Assembly: GCA_023409535.1 (NCBI GenBank) | Contig: JAEYGZ010000013.1 | Location: forward strand, 62,001 to 126,000 | DNA from: Bacillota bacterium | GTDB taxonomy: Bacteria > Bacillota > Clostridia > Lachnospirales > Lachnospiraceae | Reading direction: 5' to 3' | Length of the DNA: 64,000 bases | Shown: in pieces, positions 27,093 through 35,531 of the stretch | Layout: the number at the start of each line of letters is the position of its first letter | How positions within the stretch are numbered: the first letter of the stretch is position 1 | Position numbers and translations under genes: made by a program | Notes under the pieces: generated by a model | What the model saw: only the letters and a program-made list of their open reading frames with translations | Database searches by the model: none | What the model was told of the DNA's origin: nothing

Positions 27093-27915
27093 AGCTTTGA
27101 AAAAAACCGTAAGCTATGTTCTTCTGGCAGCAGGTGCTTTTATCATGCTGATACCATTTTTGTGGGTACTATCAAGTTCTCTTAAAACAGCTTCCAATGT
27201 ACTGAAGATACCCCCTCAGTATATCCCAAATCCGCTGACCTTTGAGAACTTCAAAACCGTGTTGGATAAGCTTTCTTTTATGAAGTATCTGGGAAACAGT
27301 TTTATCGTAGTCTCTCTTGATCTGATCGGAACGATATTATCTTCGGCTATGGTCGGCTTCGGATTTGCCATGTTTAAGTTCAGAGGGAAAAGCTTGCTGT
27401 TCACGCTTATGCTGGCAACCCTGATGATGCCGGGTCAGGTAACTATGATTCCGATTTATTTTATATGGTCTAAACTGGGATTTCTGGACAGCTATGTACC
27501 GCTCATAGCCCCAAGCTTTTTGGGACAGGCAATGGGCATCTTCTTATTCCATCAAAATTATAAGAGTATGCCCGGAGTATTATATGAATCTGCGGTAATT
27601 GACGGGTGTAACCCGATTGGTATCCTGTGCAAGATATATTTTCCGCTGTCGATGCCGACAACGATGACTTTAGTAATCCTTACCTTTATTGGTTCATGGA
27701 ATAATACCCTGGGACCGTTATTATATTTACAAACAAAAGAAAAATATACGCTGATCATGGGACTGCTGACCTTAAGCTCTTCCCCTACGGCTCAGGCAAA
27801 TATGGGGGTAAGTATGGCAGGTGCGGTAATTACAATGGCACCGGTGATCGCTATTTTTATTTTTGCGCAAAAATACTTTGTTCAGGGAAATATCGGTGCC
27901 GGTATTAAGGGCTAG
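27082..27915 (+). CDS. Sugar ABC transporter permease (MalG/UgpE type)
   Basis: A 277-residue, six-helix permease. Features are the periplasmic-side motif FLWVLSSSLK after helix 1 and an EAA loop variant, YESAVIDGCNPIGILCKIYF. The second position of the EAA motif is serine, which is common in this subfamily. AGAGGTGGG (27067-27075) selects the ATG at 27082 rather than a TTG at 27061. It completes the importer with the gene at 26214. It ends 1 base before the stop of the convergent AraC gene, with no visible terminator between them. Confidence 0.92.
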   Translation: MTTRALKKTVSYVLLAAGAFIMLIPFLWVLSSSLKTASNVLKIPPQYIPNPLTFENFKTVLDKLSFMKYLGNSFIVVSLDLIGTILSSAMVGFGFAMFKFRGKSLLFTLMLATLMMPGQVTMIPIYFIWSKLGFLDSYVPLIAPSFLGQAMGIFLFHQNYKSMPGVLYESAVIDGCNPIGILCKIYFPLSMPTTMTLVILTFIGSWNNTLGPLLYLQTKEKYTLIMGLLTLSSSPTAQANMGVSMAGAVITMAPVIAIFIFAQKYFVQGNIGAGIKG

Positions 27916-27916
27916 G

Positions 27917-28777
27917 TCATTCTATTCCCTTTCGAAAAGCATTGGGCGTACATTGATAGTCTTTCGAAAACAGATTAATAAAGTGTCCGACGCTGTTAAA
28001 ACCGGCAGCATGACATACCTCCGTTATATTCAGGGAGGAATAGCGCAGAAGCCTTTCTGCTTCGGACAGGCGCTTCTTATTAATAAAATTGATTACGGTA
28101 ACTCCTGTAATTTCTTTAAAGGTGTGGCTCAAGTAGAATTTGCTGACATATAAGGTATTGCAAATATCTTCAAGCGTTATCGGCTGAGTATAATTTTCAT
28201 TAATATATTTTATGACCTTATATACCAGCTTATCTTTTGGAGAAAGCTTCGGAGTTGATGCTTCATAAATTTCATCGGAGGATAAATCTAAAATAGTAAT
28301 GAAAAGCTCAATTAAAGCACATAACATGGCGATTTTTTTATAATCGGAGGTTATGGTCCGGAAAATATTATAAAGGTGCATAACGGCATGATCCAGCCGC
28401 TTTTTGCTTTTGTCATTCCGAAAAGAAACTTTTCTTTTTGATACGAAGAGTTCCTGCATTTTGCCGGACAGCTCTTCACTATATAAGCTTATTTGCTGCA
28501 GAATCTTTGGATGAAACAGGATAAGGATACGGTTTCTTTCGTTTTCATGCTGATAAACCGTACGATGAAATAAGAATGGCTGAATAAAAACCAGATCGTT
28601 CTCGCGAACGGTATATACTTCATTATCTATGAAATAGGTCATTTCATTTCCCAGATAATAGTACATTTCATAAAAATCATGGTAATGATCCCATCGTTTT
28701 GAGGAATCGGTATGATTATTTGTCTTATCAACAAGCAGATATTCATCAAAAGTTTTATGAATATAGGGATCGTACAA
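27917..28777 (-). CDS. AraC family transcriptional regulator
   Basis: A 286-residue protein: an N-terminal cupin-like sensing domain (HDFYEMYYYLGNEMTYFIDNEVY) and a C-terminal pair of helix-turn-helix motifs (ITLEDICNTLYVSKFYLSHT, then ITGVTVINFINKKRLSEAERL). It probably senses a sugar and controls the importer and the nagB/nagA genes on either side. The only in-frame start is a TTG at 28777-28775; a stop lies upstream in frame and the next ATG would cut into the cupin domain. A good promoter lies ~38 bases upstream on the minus strand. Rare TTG start and weak ribosome binding site suggest low expression. Confidence 0.88.
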   Translation of the reverse strand: MYDPYIHKTFDEYLLVDKTNNHTDSSKRWDHYHDFYEMYYYLGNEMTYFIDNEVYTVRENDLVFIQPFLFHRTVYQHENERNRILILFHPKILQQISLYSEELSGKMQELFVSKRKVSFRNDKSKKRLDHAVMHLYNIFRTITSDYKKIAMLCALIELFITILDLSSDEIYEASTPKLSPKDKLVYKVIKYINENYTQPITLEDICNTLYVSKFYLSHTFKEITGVTVINFINKKRLSEAERLLRYSSLNITEVCHAAGFNSVGHFINLFSKDYQCTPNAFRKGIE

Positions 28778-28814
28778 CGATTGACACCAGCTTTCTATAG
28801 TAGCTTATTGCTAT

Positions 28815-28843
28815 ATTATATAGGAACCCTCAGGCAAAGTAAA
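28815..28843 (-). promoter_or_regulatory. Promoter of the AraC-type regulator gene
   Basis: On the minus strand TTTACT (28843-28838) and TATAAT (28820-28815) are 17 bases apart, with the -10 ~38 bases before the TTG start. The same 200-base region must also hold the + strand promoter of nagB; TTGACA at 28781-28786 is a candidate -35 without a good -10. Confidence 0.6.
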
Positions 28844-28856
28844 GAAGGAGAGCCAA

Positions 28857-28946
28857 ATGGCACTTCGCAGCCATGGCAGCTTGGCAGGCTGCGGCATCAA
28901 ACGAGGAAGAATCAGGAACTGCAAAAATGACAGAAGGATAGAATAG
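28857..28946 (+). CDS. Possible 29-residue basic small protein or leader peptide
   Basis: ATG at 28857 follows AAGGAG (28845-28850) at good spacing and opens a 29-codon frame ending at TAG 28944-28946. The predicted peptide is strongly basic with two cysteines (GCGIKRGRIRNCK) and no hydrophobic core. The frame spans a perfect inverted repeat, CGCAGCC (28866-28872) with GGCTGCG (28887-28893), so a regulatory leader before nagB is an alternative. No family is recognised. Confidence 0.3.
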   Translation: MALRSHGSLAGCGIKRGRIRNCKNDRRIE

Positions 28947-28973
28947 TATCTATCAATACGGAGGTTAAAAAAT

Positions 28974-29699
28974 ATGAATATCAGAACATTAAAAAATTCA
29001 GCAGAATTAGGAAATGAGGCGGCAAAGCTGGCGGCTGAAATTATAAAAAAAGCGATTGCGGAAAAGGGAAAGGCCAGAATTGTACTCTCTACCGGAGCAT
29101 CTCAATTTGATACGTTAAAATCATTAATTGAAACAGACATTGACTGGAGCAAAGTAGAGATGTATCATCTGGATGAGTATAAGGACCTGCCGGAAAGTCA
29201 TTCTGCAAGCTTTCGAAAGTACCTGAAGGAGCGATTTATCAGTCAGGTTAATCTTGGACAGGCTCATCTGGTCAATGGGGAAGGGGATGTAACAAAAACC
29301 ATAACGGAATTAACGGAAAGTATCAGAAAAGAACCGATTGATCTGGGACTGATCGGGATCGGACAAAACGCGCATATTGCTTTTAATGATCCGCCCGCAG
29401 ACTTTGCCACAGAGGAAGCCTATATCATAGTAAACCTGGATGAAGCATGTAAAAGACAGCAGGTTTTTGAAGGCTGGTTCGAGACAATTGACGATGTACC
29501 GAAGCAGGCTGTCTCTATGACAATATATCAGATTATGCAATGCAAAAATATAATTTCCTGCGTACCTTCCATGGTAAAAGCAAATGCTGTAAAAAGTATG
29601 ATAGATAATCCCGTTACGAACCTTGTGCCTGCGACAATGCTTAAAATGCATAACGGCATGACACTTTTTCTGGATGAAGAGTCTGCTTCATTACTATAA
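28974..29699 (+). CDS. NagB-like glucosamine-6-phosphate deaminase/isomerase family protein
   Basis: A 241-residue protein of the glucosamine-6-phosphate deaminase/6-phosphogluconolactonase family. LSTGASQFDTL binds the phosphate, and MYHLDEYKDLPESHSASF holds the aspartate equal to E. coli NagB Asp72. The active-site loop reads GIGQNAHIAFNDPP: His134 is kept, but Asn132 stands where NagB has Asp141 and Asp139 where it has Glu148. It may therefore deaminate or isomerise another amino-sugar phosphate, or work at reduced rate. GGAGG at 28960-28964 precedes the ATG. The nagA gene follows 40 bases on. Confidence 0.75.
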   Translation: MNIRTLKNSAELGNEAAKLAAEIIKKAIAEKGKARIVLSTGASQFDTLKSLIETDIDWSKVEMYHLDEYKDLPESHSASFRKYLKERFISQVNLGQAHLVNGEGDVTKTITELTESIRKEPIDLGLIGIGQNAHIAFNDPPADFATEEAYIIVNLDEACKRQQVFEGWFETIDDVPKQAVSMTIYQIMQCKNIISCVPSMVKANAVKSMIDNPVTNLVPATMLKMHNGMTLFLDEESASLL

Positions 29700-29739
29700 T
29701 AATAGTACGCTAAAGGATCATTACAGCAGGGTGGTAAGA

Positions 29740-30918
29740 ATGAAAATATTATTTAAGAATGCCAATATAATAAGTGCCGCAGGGATAAAAAGCGGCGAGC
29801 TTTTGGTGGCAGGAGACAGGATTGAAAGGGTTGCATACAATGGGACAATTGATGTGCCATGTGACCAAATCATAGATGTTAACGGAAAATATCTTTCCCC
29901 CGGATTTATTGATATCCATACCCATGGCGGCGGCGGATATGATTTTATGGATGGAACCCCGGAAGCGATCTATCGTGCTTCCAGGGCTCATATGAAATAT
30001 GGGACGACCTCTATTGTGCCCACTACTTTAACAAGTACCGGGGAAGCCCTTCTTGAATTTCTGGAATTATTTAATCAGGTGGAGCTTACGCGGGAGGACT
30101 GCCCTAATATCTTGGGCCTGCATTTGGAAGGGCCGTATTTTTCCTATAACCAGAGGGGGGCGCAGGATCCCAGATACTTAAGAAACCCGGATAAAAACGA
30201 GTATATGGAAGTGTTAAGGAAAACAAACCGTATTATCCGCTGGTCCTTTGCCGTAGAATTGGAGGGTTCCAGGGAGTTCTTATCCACCCTGAGGGAGAAT
30301 GGTATCGTAAGCTCGCTGGCTCATTCCGACGCAACCTGTGAAGAGGTGGTGGAAAGCTACGAAAATGGCCTGGCGGCGTTAACCCATTTTTATTCTTCCA
30401 TGTCTTCGGTGACCAGAAAAGCTTCCTATCGGGTTGCGGGAGCGGTTGAAGCAGGTTATTTGATCGATGATTTGTTCGTGGAGGTCATTGCCGACGGAAA
30501 GCATTTGCCTAAGGAGCTGCTGCAATTAATTTATAAAATAAAAGGGCCGGATAGAATATGTCTTGTGACAGATTCCATGAGGGGTGCAGGAATGCCTGAC
30601 GGTAAGTCGATCTTAGGAAATAAAGACTGCGGAACAGAGGTTATGATAGAGGACGGCGTGGCAAAGCTGCCGGACAGAAGCGGTTTTGCAGGCAGTGTGG
30701 CGACCGCGGACAGGCTGGTAAGAACCTTTCACCGGTTAACGGGAGTGCCTTTATACCAGGCGGTGAAGATGATGACCTTAACTCCCGCAAAGCTGTTAAA
30801 AATTGATTCTCAAAAGGGGTCTATTGCGGAAGGAAAAGATGCGGATCTCATAATTTTCGATGAGAATATCAATGTTGATTTTGTAATGGTAAGGGGCTTG
30901 ATTAACAAGAGACTGTGA
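29740..30918 (+). CDS. nagA: N-acetylglucosamine-6-phosphate deacetylase
   Basis: A 392-residue amidohydrolase-fold enzyme that removes the acetyl group from N-acetylhexosamine 6-phosphates. The metal and substrate motifs are in order: DIHTHGGGGYDFMDG, GLHLEGPYF, SLAHSDATCEE, THFYSSMSSV, ADGKHLP and LVTDSMRGAGMPDG (catalytic aspartate). Length fits the family. The ATG at 29740 follows AGGGTGGTAAGA; an in-frame start at 29674 lies inside the nagB-like gene and was rejected. With the preceding gene it forms a two-step amino-sugar phosphate route into glycolysis. Confidence 0.9.
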   Translation: MKILFKNANIISAAGIKSGELLVAGDRIERVAYNGTIDVPCDQIIDVNGKYLSPGFIDIHTHGGGGYDFMDGTPEAIYRASRAHMKYGTTSIVPTTLTSTGEALLEFLELFNQVELTREDCPNILGLHLEGPYFSYNQRGAQDPRYLRNPDKNEYMEVLRKTNRIIRWSFAVELEGSREFLSTLRENGIVSSLAHSDATCEEVVESYENGLAALTHFYSSMSSVTRKASYRVAGAVEAGYLIDDLFVEVIADGKHLPKELLQLIYKIKGPDRICLVTDSMRGAGMPDGKSILGNKDCGTEVMIEDGVAKLPDRSGFAGSVATADRLVRTFHRLTGVPLYQAVKMMTLTPAKLLKIDSQKGSIAEGKDADLIIFDENINVDFVMVRGLINKRL

Positions 30919-31018
30919 GCTATTATAGCTATGGACGGATCGTATGGATGTGCAGAAGAAGGAATAACCGTATCTGTCCGCTTAAATTACTTGCAATTAT
31001 ACTGAAATGGGTGAACAT

Positions 31019-31921
31019 ATGAAGAATAGTCAGGTTTTTTTGCAAAATTTTATGAAAAAGGTTAATTTCCCGGAAGAGGCACAGGAACTATATGAAACTG
31101 TTCTTCAAAGCATTAGTATGGATTCCGGTTATACGGACCGGATGATTTCGTTGATGGATTTGTTCCTAAATCAGAAGTATCAACAGGCGTTTGACGACGC
31201 GGATAAATTAGCGGAGGATATGGGTGTACACCGCTATATTGTATCGATGCTGCTGTTGATACTGTGTGCGGAGCCATTGCTTCTGCGGTATCATGACAAA
31301 AAGGTTCCGGAAGATATCTATTGGGATACCATGAGGGACCTTTGCTATAAGCTGCAGGAATGCCACCGGGTATATGGCATCTGGGGAACCTTTGTGCGTG
31401 ATTGGTTTCCAAGGTTTTATCAAATGACCCGGTTTGCTTTTGGCTGTATTCAATATGAATTTTCTGAGTTTCAGCTTGAGCATTATGGGATTAACGGAAT
31501 TTCAGTGAATCAGGGAGATAAAGTTTTAAATATGCATATTCCCTCCAGCGGTAAGTTCACAAAAGAGAGGCGGGCGACCTCTTATAAGGACGCTTACCTG
31601 TTCTTTGAGAATGAGTTTGGAGGAAGCCCGATCCCTATGGTCTGCTCCTCCTGGCTGCTCTATCCGGGCAACAGGGAATTCTTACCGGAGACTTCGAATA
31701 TTCTTGGGTTCATGAATGATTTTACTTATATTAAGAGCAGCACAGAGGAAAAATTCCGTGATGCCTGGAGAATATTCGGCAAGGACTTCGAAAAGGAGCC
31801 GCAGGACTGGCCGAGGGAGAGCGCACTGCAGAAAAGGATTGCAGAGCATCTGGAGAAAGGCGGCAAGACCGGAACCGGGTATGGGATATTTTTATTTGAC
31901 GGTGAGAATATTATACGGTGA
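31019..31921 (+). CDS. GNAT-like acyltransferase domain protein (DUF5596 type)
   Basis: A 300-residue protein. The N-terminal half is helical (~residues 1-140). The C-terminal half has the signature order of the GNAT_C/DUF5596 proteins common in Lachnospiraceae: INGISVNQGDKVLNMHIPSSG, VCSSWLLYPGNREFLPETSN, FRDAWRIFG, and LQKRIAEHLEKGGKTGTGYG. The acyl donor and acceptor are unknown. GGGTG just before 31019 favours that ATG over one at 31007. A 16-base tandem duplication covers the last six codons and the stop without changing the encoded end (see repeat). Confidence 0.65.
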   Translation: MKNSQVFLQNFMKKVNFPEEAQELYETVLQSISMDSGYTDRMISLMDLFLNQKYQQAFDDADKLAEDMGVHRYIVSMLLLILCAEPLLLRYHDKKVPEDIYWDTMRDLCYKLQECHRVYGIWGTFVRDWFPRFYQMTRFAFGCIQYEFSEFQLEHYGINGISVNQGDKVLNMHIPSSGKFTKERRATSYKDAYLFFENEFGGSPIPMVCSSWLLYPGNREFLPETSNILGFMNDFTYIKSSTEEKFRDAWRIFGKDFEKEPQDWPRESALQKRIAEHLEKGGKTGTGYGIFLFDGENIIR

Positions 31922-31931
31922 GAATATTATA
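31901..31931 (+). repeat. 16-bp tandem duplication at a stop codon
   Basis: GGTGAGAATATTATA at 31901-31915 recurs at 31917-31931, a period of 16. The first copy encodes the terminal residues GENIIR and the second supplies the TGA. Without the duplication the frame would also read GENIIR and stop at TAA, so the protein is unaffected. Confidence 0.8.
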
Positions 31932-31978
31932 AGGTAACCGGGAGCCGCCGATCCGGTGTTAATAGAGAGGATGACAAA

Positions 31979-32923
31979 ATGAAACTGCATAACAGCAAAG
32001 TTATAATCGTTGGTGCCGGGGTGGTCGGCTCTACCATTGCCTATTGTCTGATTGTCCGGGGAATATGTTCCGAAGTGGTAATCATCGATGTGAATTATGA
32101 AAAGGCGTTAGGCGAGGTTCTGGATTTAAAGCACAGTATCGAATATCTGGAACGTAATGTCACGGTAAAGGCAGGTACCTATGAGGAGTGCAAAGATGCG
32201 GATGTGGTTGTGATTACTGCCGCAGCATCCAGAAACGGTGAGACTAACCGGCTGAATATGATGAAGGATACCTCCGTCATAATCCGTAATGTGACGGAGC
32301 AGGTTATGGCGAACGGCTTTGATGGCTGCTTTGTTGTGATTTCTAACCCGGTTGATGTAATGAGCTATTATGTGCATAAAATATCCGGGCTTCCGAAGAA
32401 TCAAGTGATCGGAACGGGTACGGCCCTTGAGACAGCCAGATTAAAACAGCTCATCGGTGAGATTATGAATATTGATCCCAAAAGTGTTCAGGCCTATGCC
32501 ATGGGGGAGCACGGTGATTCCCTGATGGTGCCCTGGTCCCATGTCAGAGCAGGCGGAAAAAGCTTTTGCGATATCCTGGAAGATAATAAGGAGAGGTTCG
32601 CCCATGTGAATCTGGATGATCTGGTTCAAAGGACCAGATTGGCAGGGCATGAGGTATTAGTCAGAAAGAACAGCACCCAATATGGTATTGCCAGCGCGGC
32701 TACAGCAATTATTGCCGCAATCCTGCGGAATGAGAACAAAATGATCATGGTATCCACCTACCTTGACGGAGAATACGGAATTCATGATGTGTTTTGCGGA
32801 GTACCGGCGATTTTGAACATCGAAGGAGTGAAGGAAATCGGTGAATTTCGGCTGTCTGAAGAGGAGAGCGCAAAGCTCCGGGAGTCGGCAGCAATCATCA
32901 GGGAATATGCGAAACAATTGTAA
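31979..32923 (+). CDS. L-lactate dehydrogenase-family 2-hydroxyacid dehydrogenase
   Basis: A 314-residue NAD-dependent enzyme of the LDH/MDH family. Features: KVIIVGAGVVGSTIAYCLI (Rossmann), IIDVNYEKALGEVLDLKHS, VISNPVDVMSYYVHKISG, and the catalytic histidine in MGEHGDSLMVPWS. Two key sites differ from classical LDH. The specificity loop reads SRNGETNRL where LDH has QKPGETRL, placing serine at the residue-102 position. The segment GTALETARLK has Glu where the Asp partner of the catalytic histidine is usual. It may act on a bulkier 2-keto acid (for example as a hydroxyisocaproate dehydrogenase). AGAGGATG precedes the ATG. Confidence 0.8.
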   Translation: MKLHNSKVIIVGAGVVGSTIAYCLIVRGICSEVVIIDVNYEKALGEVLDLKHSIEYLERNVTVKAGTYEECKDADVVVITAAASRNGETNRLNMMKDTSVIIRNVTEQVMANGFDGCFVVISNPVDVMSYYVHKISGLPKNQVIGTGTALETARLKQLIGEIMNIDPKSVQAYAMGEHGDSLMVPWSHVRAGGKSFCDILEDNKERFAHVNLDDLVQRTRLAGHEVLVRKNSTQYGIASAATAIIAAILRNENKMIMVSTYLDGEYGIHDVFCGVPAILNIEGVKEIGEFRLSEEESAKLRESAAIIREYAKQL

Positions 32924-32942
32924 TACAACAACCTATCATATG

Positions 32943-34628
32943 CTATACATCCAGGGTAAAGCAGAAGCGGATTCCCCGGTCCGTATTCTCGGCGCCATAG
33001 GAGCAGCCGTGCCCTTCCAGAATAGATTTCACAATTGCCAGGCCCAATCCGGTTCCATCGGCATCCCGGTTGTGTGAGGCATCTGCTTTATAGAAACGAT
33101 CCCAAATTTTATCCAGCACCTCATCAGGAAAGAGGGGACAGTCATTTTCCATAAGGATTCTTTGGCTGCTGCCGGTACGTTCTCCATGGATTCTGATGAC
33201 GGAATTGGGATCGCAATATTTTACGGCATTCTCCGTTAGATTCTTAAGTACACGTTGAATTTTTTCTTCATCCATTCTTGCGGTGCCGAATTCGCCGGTA
33301 AGATCAAAGGTTACTCCTTTATCGAGGGCTTTCTCGCTATATAATTGCAAAGCCTTATTTAGCAGGGGGTGAATATCGGAAGTTTTTTTATCGTAGGTGA
33401 CCGCACCTGCATCAAATTTTGATATTTCAAGCATCTCCAGAAGCATTTGATCCATATGGGTAATCTCACTGAGAATAACTTCCATATAATGCTCTTTTTT
33501 CTCTGATTTCACCCCGTCCCGGATTCCTTCGGTATAGCTTCTGATTACCCCAAGGGGTGTCTTTAGCTCGTGGGAAACATTTGCAACAAATTCCTTTCTG
33601 GCCTTTTCCTGGCGTACCTCATTCTCATAATCAGTGGTTAATCTTGCGTTAGCGAAGCTCAAGTCATCCAAGGCGTTCTTCAAATTGACGGACAGTGTAT
33701 TAAGACTGGAGGACAGAGCTCCTAATTCATCCTTACGCCTGATGTCGGAGGAAATTCCAAGCTCCATGTTAGCCATGCGGTTTGCGGTATTCGTTATGCT
33801 CATAATCGGCTTCGAGATGGTTTTTGAGTAAACCATTACCATGATTAAGGATAGAAGAACGGAAGCACTGATCAGGAAGGGAAAGAAACGGATCAGAAAC
33901 CGGGTAACCTCATCCACAGACTGGAGGGAGAGGTTTACACTGGTAACCTTAACTTCACCGTTTTTTAAGGTGCTTTGTTTGATAAAGTTAACCTGCCTGT
34001 AATTGGTATAGGGTATGGTGCTGATGGTGTAAGTCACACCCTTTTTCTCGTAAGTTTCAATCTTGCTGCTGATGCCGGAAGCCGTTGTATATGCTGCCGG
34101 ATAAAGTACAAGACTGCCGTTAATCGTAGCTGTTGATACGGTACCGAAAGCCACCGAACTACCTAATGGGAAAGACGAGGCAGAAAGGGATAAACCGGCT
34201 GAGGTATGCATGGAGGGTATGAGACTTATGCCTGAGGGTTTAAGATCGGGAAGCATGTCATATAATTCGGTATTGAGTACAGGATTCATAGATAGGCTGT
34301 TACTTAAAACAACATAGTCCGGAATTGCACGTATTTGGACTGCTTCTACAGGAGCAGCAGCTAATTGTGCAAGCTGAGGCTGTATGCTCATTGTTACATT
34401 CTGACTTTTCATGAACCTGGAAACCTCGGAATAGAGCTGATCCTCCGTCCACTGGCTGCCTTCCAGCTCCGAAGTAAACTTGTCGATGGAATTTATCATC
34501 TGGTTGATTTTCTCCGGTTCATAAAACCGGTTGAAGTAGAGATATAAGGATGCAAGGATACCAAAGATCAGAATCAGAAATGATCCCAGCGTTAACAGCA
34601 GCATTTTTACAGATAGTGATAGTTTCAT
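32943..34628 (-). CDS. Sensor histidine kinase
   Basis: A 561-residue membrane kinase. Helix 1 is at ~10-30; an extracytoplasmic sensor of ~200 residues follows, then helix 2 (FLISASVLLSLIMVMVYSKT) and a HAMP linker. The HisKA domain carries FVANVSHELKTPLGVIRSY with the phosphorylated histidine. The ATPase domain has NLTENAVKYC (N box) and GTGLGLAIVKSILEGHG (G boxes). GGAGG at 34634-34638 selects the ATG at 34628-34626; in-frame codons up to 34670 overlap the response regulator's end. It is cotranscribed with the regulator and is divergent from the ABC/PASTA operon, its likely target. Confidence 0.9.
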   Translation of the reverse strand: MKLSLSVKMLLLTLGSFLILIFGILASLYLYFNRFYEPEKINQMINSIDKFTSELEGSQWTEDQLYSEVSRFMKSQNVTMSIQPQLAQLAAAPVEAVQIRAIPDYVVLSNSLSMNPVLNTELYDMLPDLKPSGISLIPSMHTSAGLSLSASSFPLGSSVAFGTVSTATINGSLVLYPAAYTTASGISSKIETYEKKGVTYTISTIPYTNYRQVNFIKQSTLKNGEVKVTSVNLSLQSVDEVTRFLIRFFPFLISASVLLSLIMVMVYSKTISKPIMSITNTANRMANMELGISSDIRRKDELGALSSSLNTLSVNLKNALDDLSFANARLTTDYENEVRQEKARKEFVANVSHELKTPLGVIRSYTEGIRDGVKSEKKEHYMEVILSEITHMDQMLLEMLEISKFDAGAVTYDKKTSDIHPLLNKALQLYSEKALDKGVTFDLTGEFGTARMDEEKIQRVLKNLTENAVKYCDPNSVIRIHGERTGSSQRILMENDCPLFPDEVLDKIWDRFYKADASHNRDADGTGLGLAIVKSILEGHGCSYGAENTDRGIRFCFTLDV

Positions 34629-34666
34629 TATTCCTCCAATTCTGTGCATTCCTCTCGCACCTTCCA

Positions 34667-35344
34667 TCAATTTTTTATCTCGAATTTATAACCGACACCG
34701 ATTACTGTCTGAATATATTGGGAGCAGTCCCCCAGCTTTTTGCGCAGGGTTTTAATGTTGGTGTCCACAACTCTGCCGTCTCCGAAATAATCATAGCCCC
34801 AGATTGTATTAATTAATGCATCACGCCTGTAAACCTTACCCGGGTTCTCCATAAGCTTCAGCAGCAGCTCATATTCCTTGACGGTCAGCGCAAGTGCTCT
34901 GCCGGAGAGCATGGCAGAATAAGCTTCCTTATCGATGGCAATTTCCTTATGACGTATCACAGAAGCCGGCACAGTATTGACACGGCTTCGTTTTAACAGG
35001 GCGGTTATGGCTGCGAGAAGAACCTTGGGACTAAAGGGTTTTGTGATATACTCATCTGCACCAAGCTCGTAACCGAGGAGCTTATCGTCTTCTTCACTTC
35101 GGGCGCTTAATATGATAATTAGGACATCGGATTTTTGCCTTATTCTGCGGCATACGGACCAGCCGTCAAGCTTAGGAAGCATAATATCCAGGATCACCAG
35201 CTGAATATCTTCATGGTCAAACAGGGATAAAGCCTCAATGCCGTCCCGTGCGCTATATACCTCATAGCCGTCGGATTCCAGGTAATCTACCAGGATCTCA
35301 TTCATTTTCTTGTCATCCTCGACAACCAATACCTTATCGTTCAT
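34667..35344 (-). CDS. OmpR/PhoB family response regulator
   Basis: A 225-residue regulator. The receiver domain has the acidic pocket VVEDDKKM, the phosphorylated aspartate in VILDIMLPKLDG, the conserved Ser/Thr-like position in IIILSARSE and the lysine in YITKPFSP. The C-terminal winged helix has RRDALINTIWGYDYFGDGRVVDTNIKTLRKKLG, abbreviated here to its core DTNIKTLRKKLG. It is the first gene of the kinase pair. It should bind tandem half-sites; three TCNCACA repeats at 11-bp period lie ~100-125 bases upstream of its start, in front of the divergent transporter operon. Confidence 0.93.
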   Translation of the reverse strand: MNDKVLVVEDDKKMNEILVDYLESDGYEVYSARDGIEALSLFDHEDIQLVILDIMLPKLDGWSVCRRIRQKSDVLIIILSARSEEDDKLLGYELGADEYITKPFSPKVLLAAITALLKRSRVNTVPASVIRHKEIAIDKEAYSAMLSGRALALTVKEYELLLKLMENPGKVYRRDALINTIWGYDYFGDGRVVDTNIKTLRKKLGDCSQYIQTVIGVGYKFEIKN

Positions 35345-35440
35345 AAAACTTAACCTTTCCTATCTATTTAATAAGCTAATCATATCACTTTGATGTGTTG
35401 ATTGTGTGAAAGAGAAAGAATGCCATCGATTTCATCAGGG

Positions 35441-35484
35441 TCCCACAATGCTCTCACAGGAATCACACACAGGGCAGCTAGAAT
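35441..35484 (+). promoter_or_regulatory. Tandem response-regulator half-sites and promoter of the ABC/PASTA operon
   Basis: TCCCACA (35441-35447), TCTCACA (35452-35458) and TCACACA (35463-35469) follow one another with an exact 11-base period and share TCNCACA. This is the spacing used by OmpR/PhoB regulators. A -10-like TAGAAT lies at 35479-35484, so the half-sites cover the -35 region where an activator would sit. The transporter ATG is at 35532 after AGGAGG (35517-35522). Confidence 0.6.
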
Positions 35485-35531
35485 TTATTACATGGCGGTG
35501 AGCCAAAGATGAAACAGGAGGAAAAAATCAT

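Noticed and set aside
28800..28973. glmS ribozyme before the nagB-like gene
   Set aside because: The conserved ribozyme core was not found, and the downstream gene is catabolic rather than glmS.
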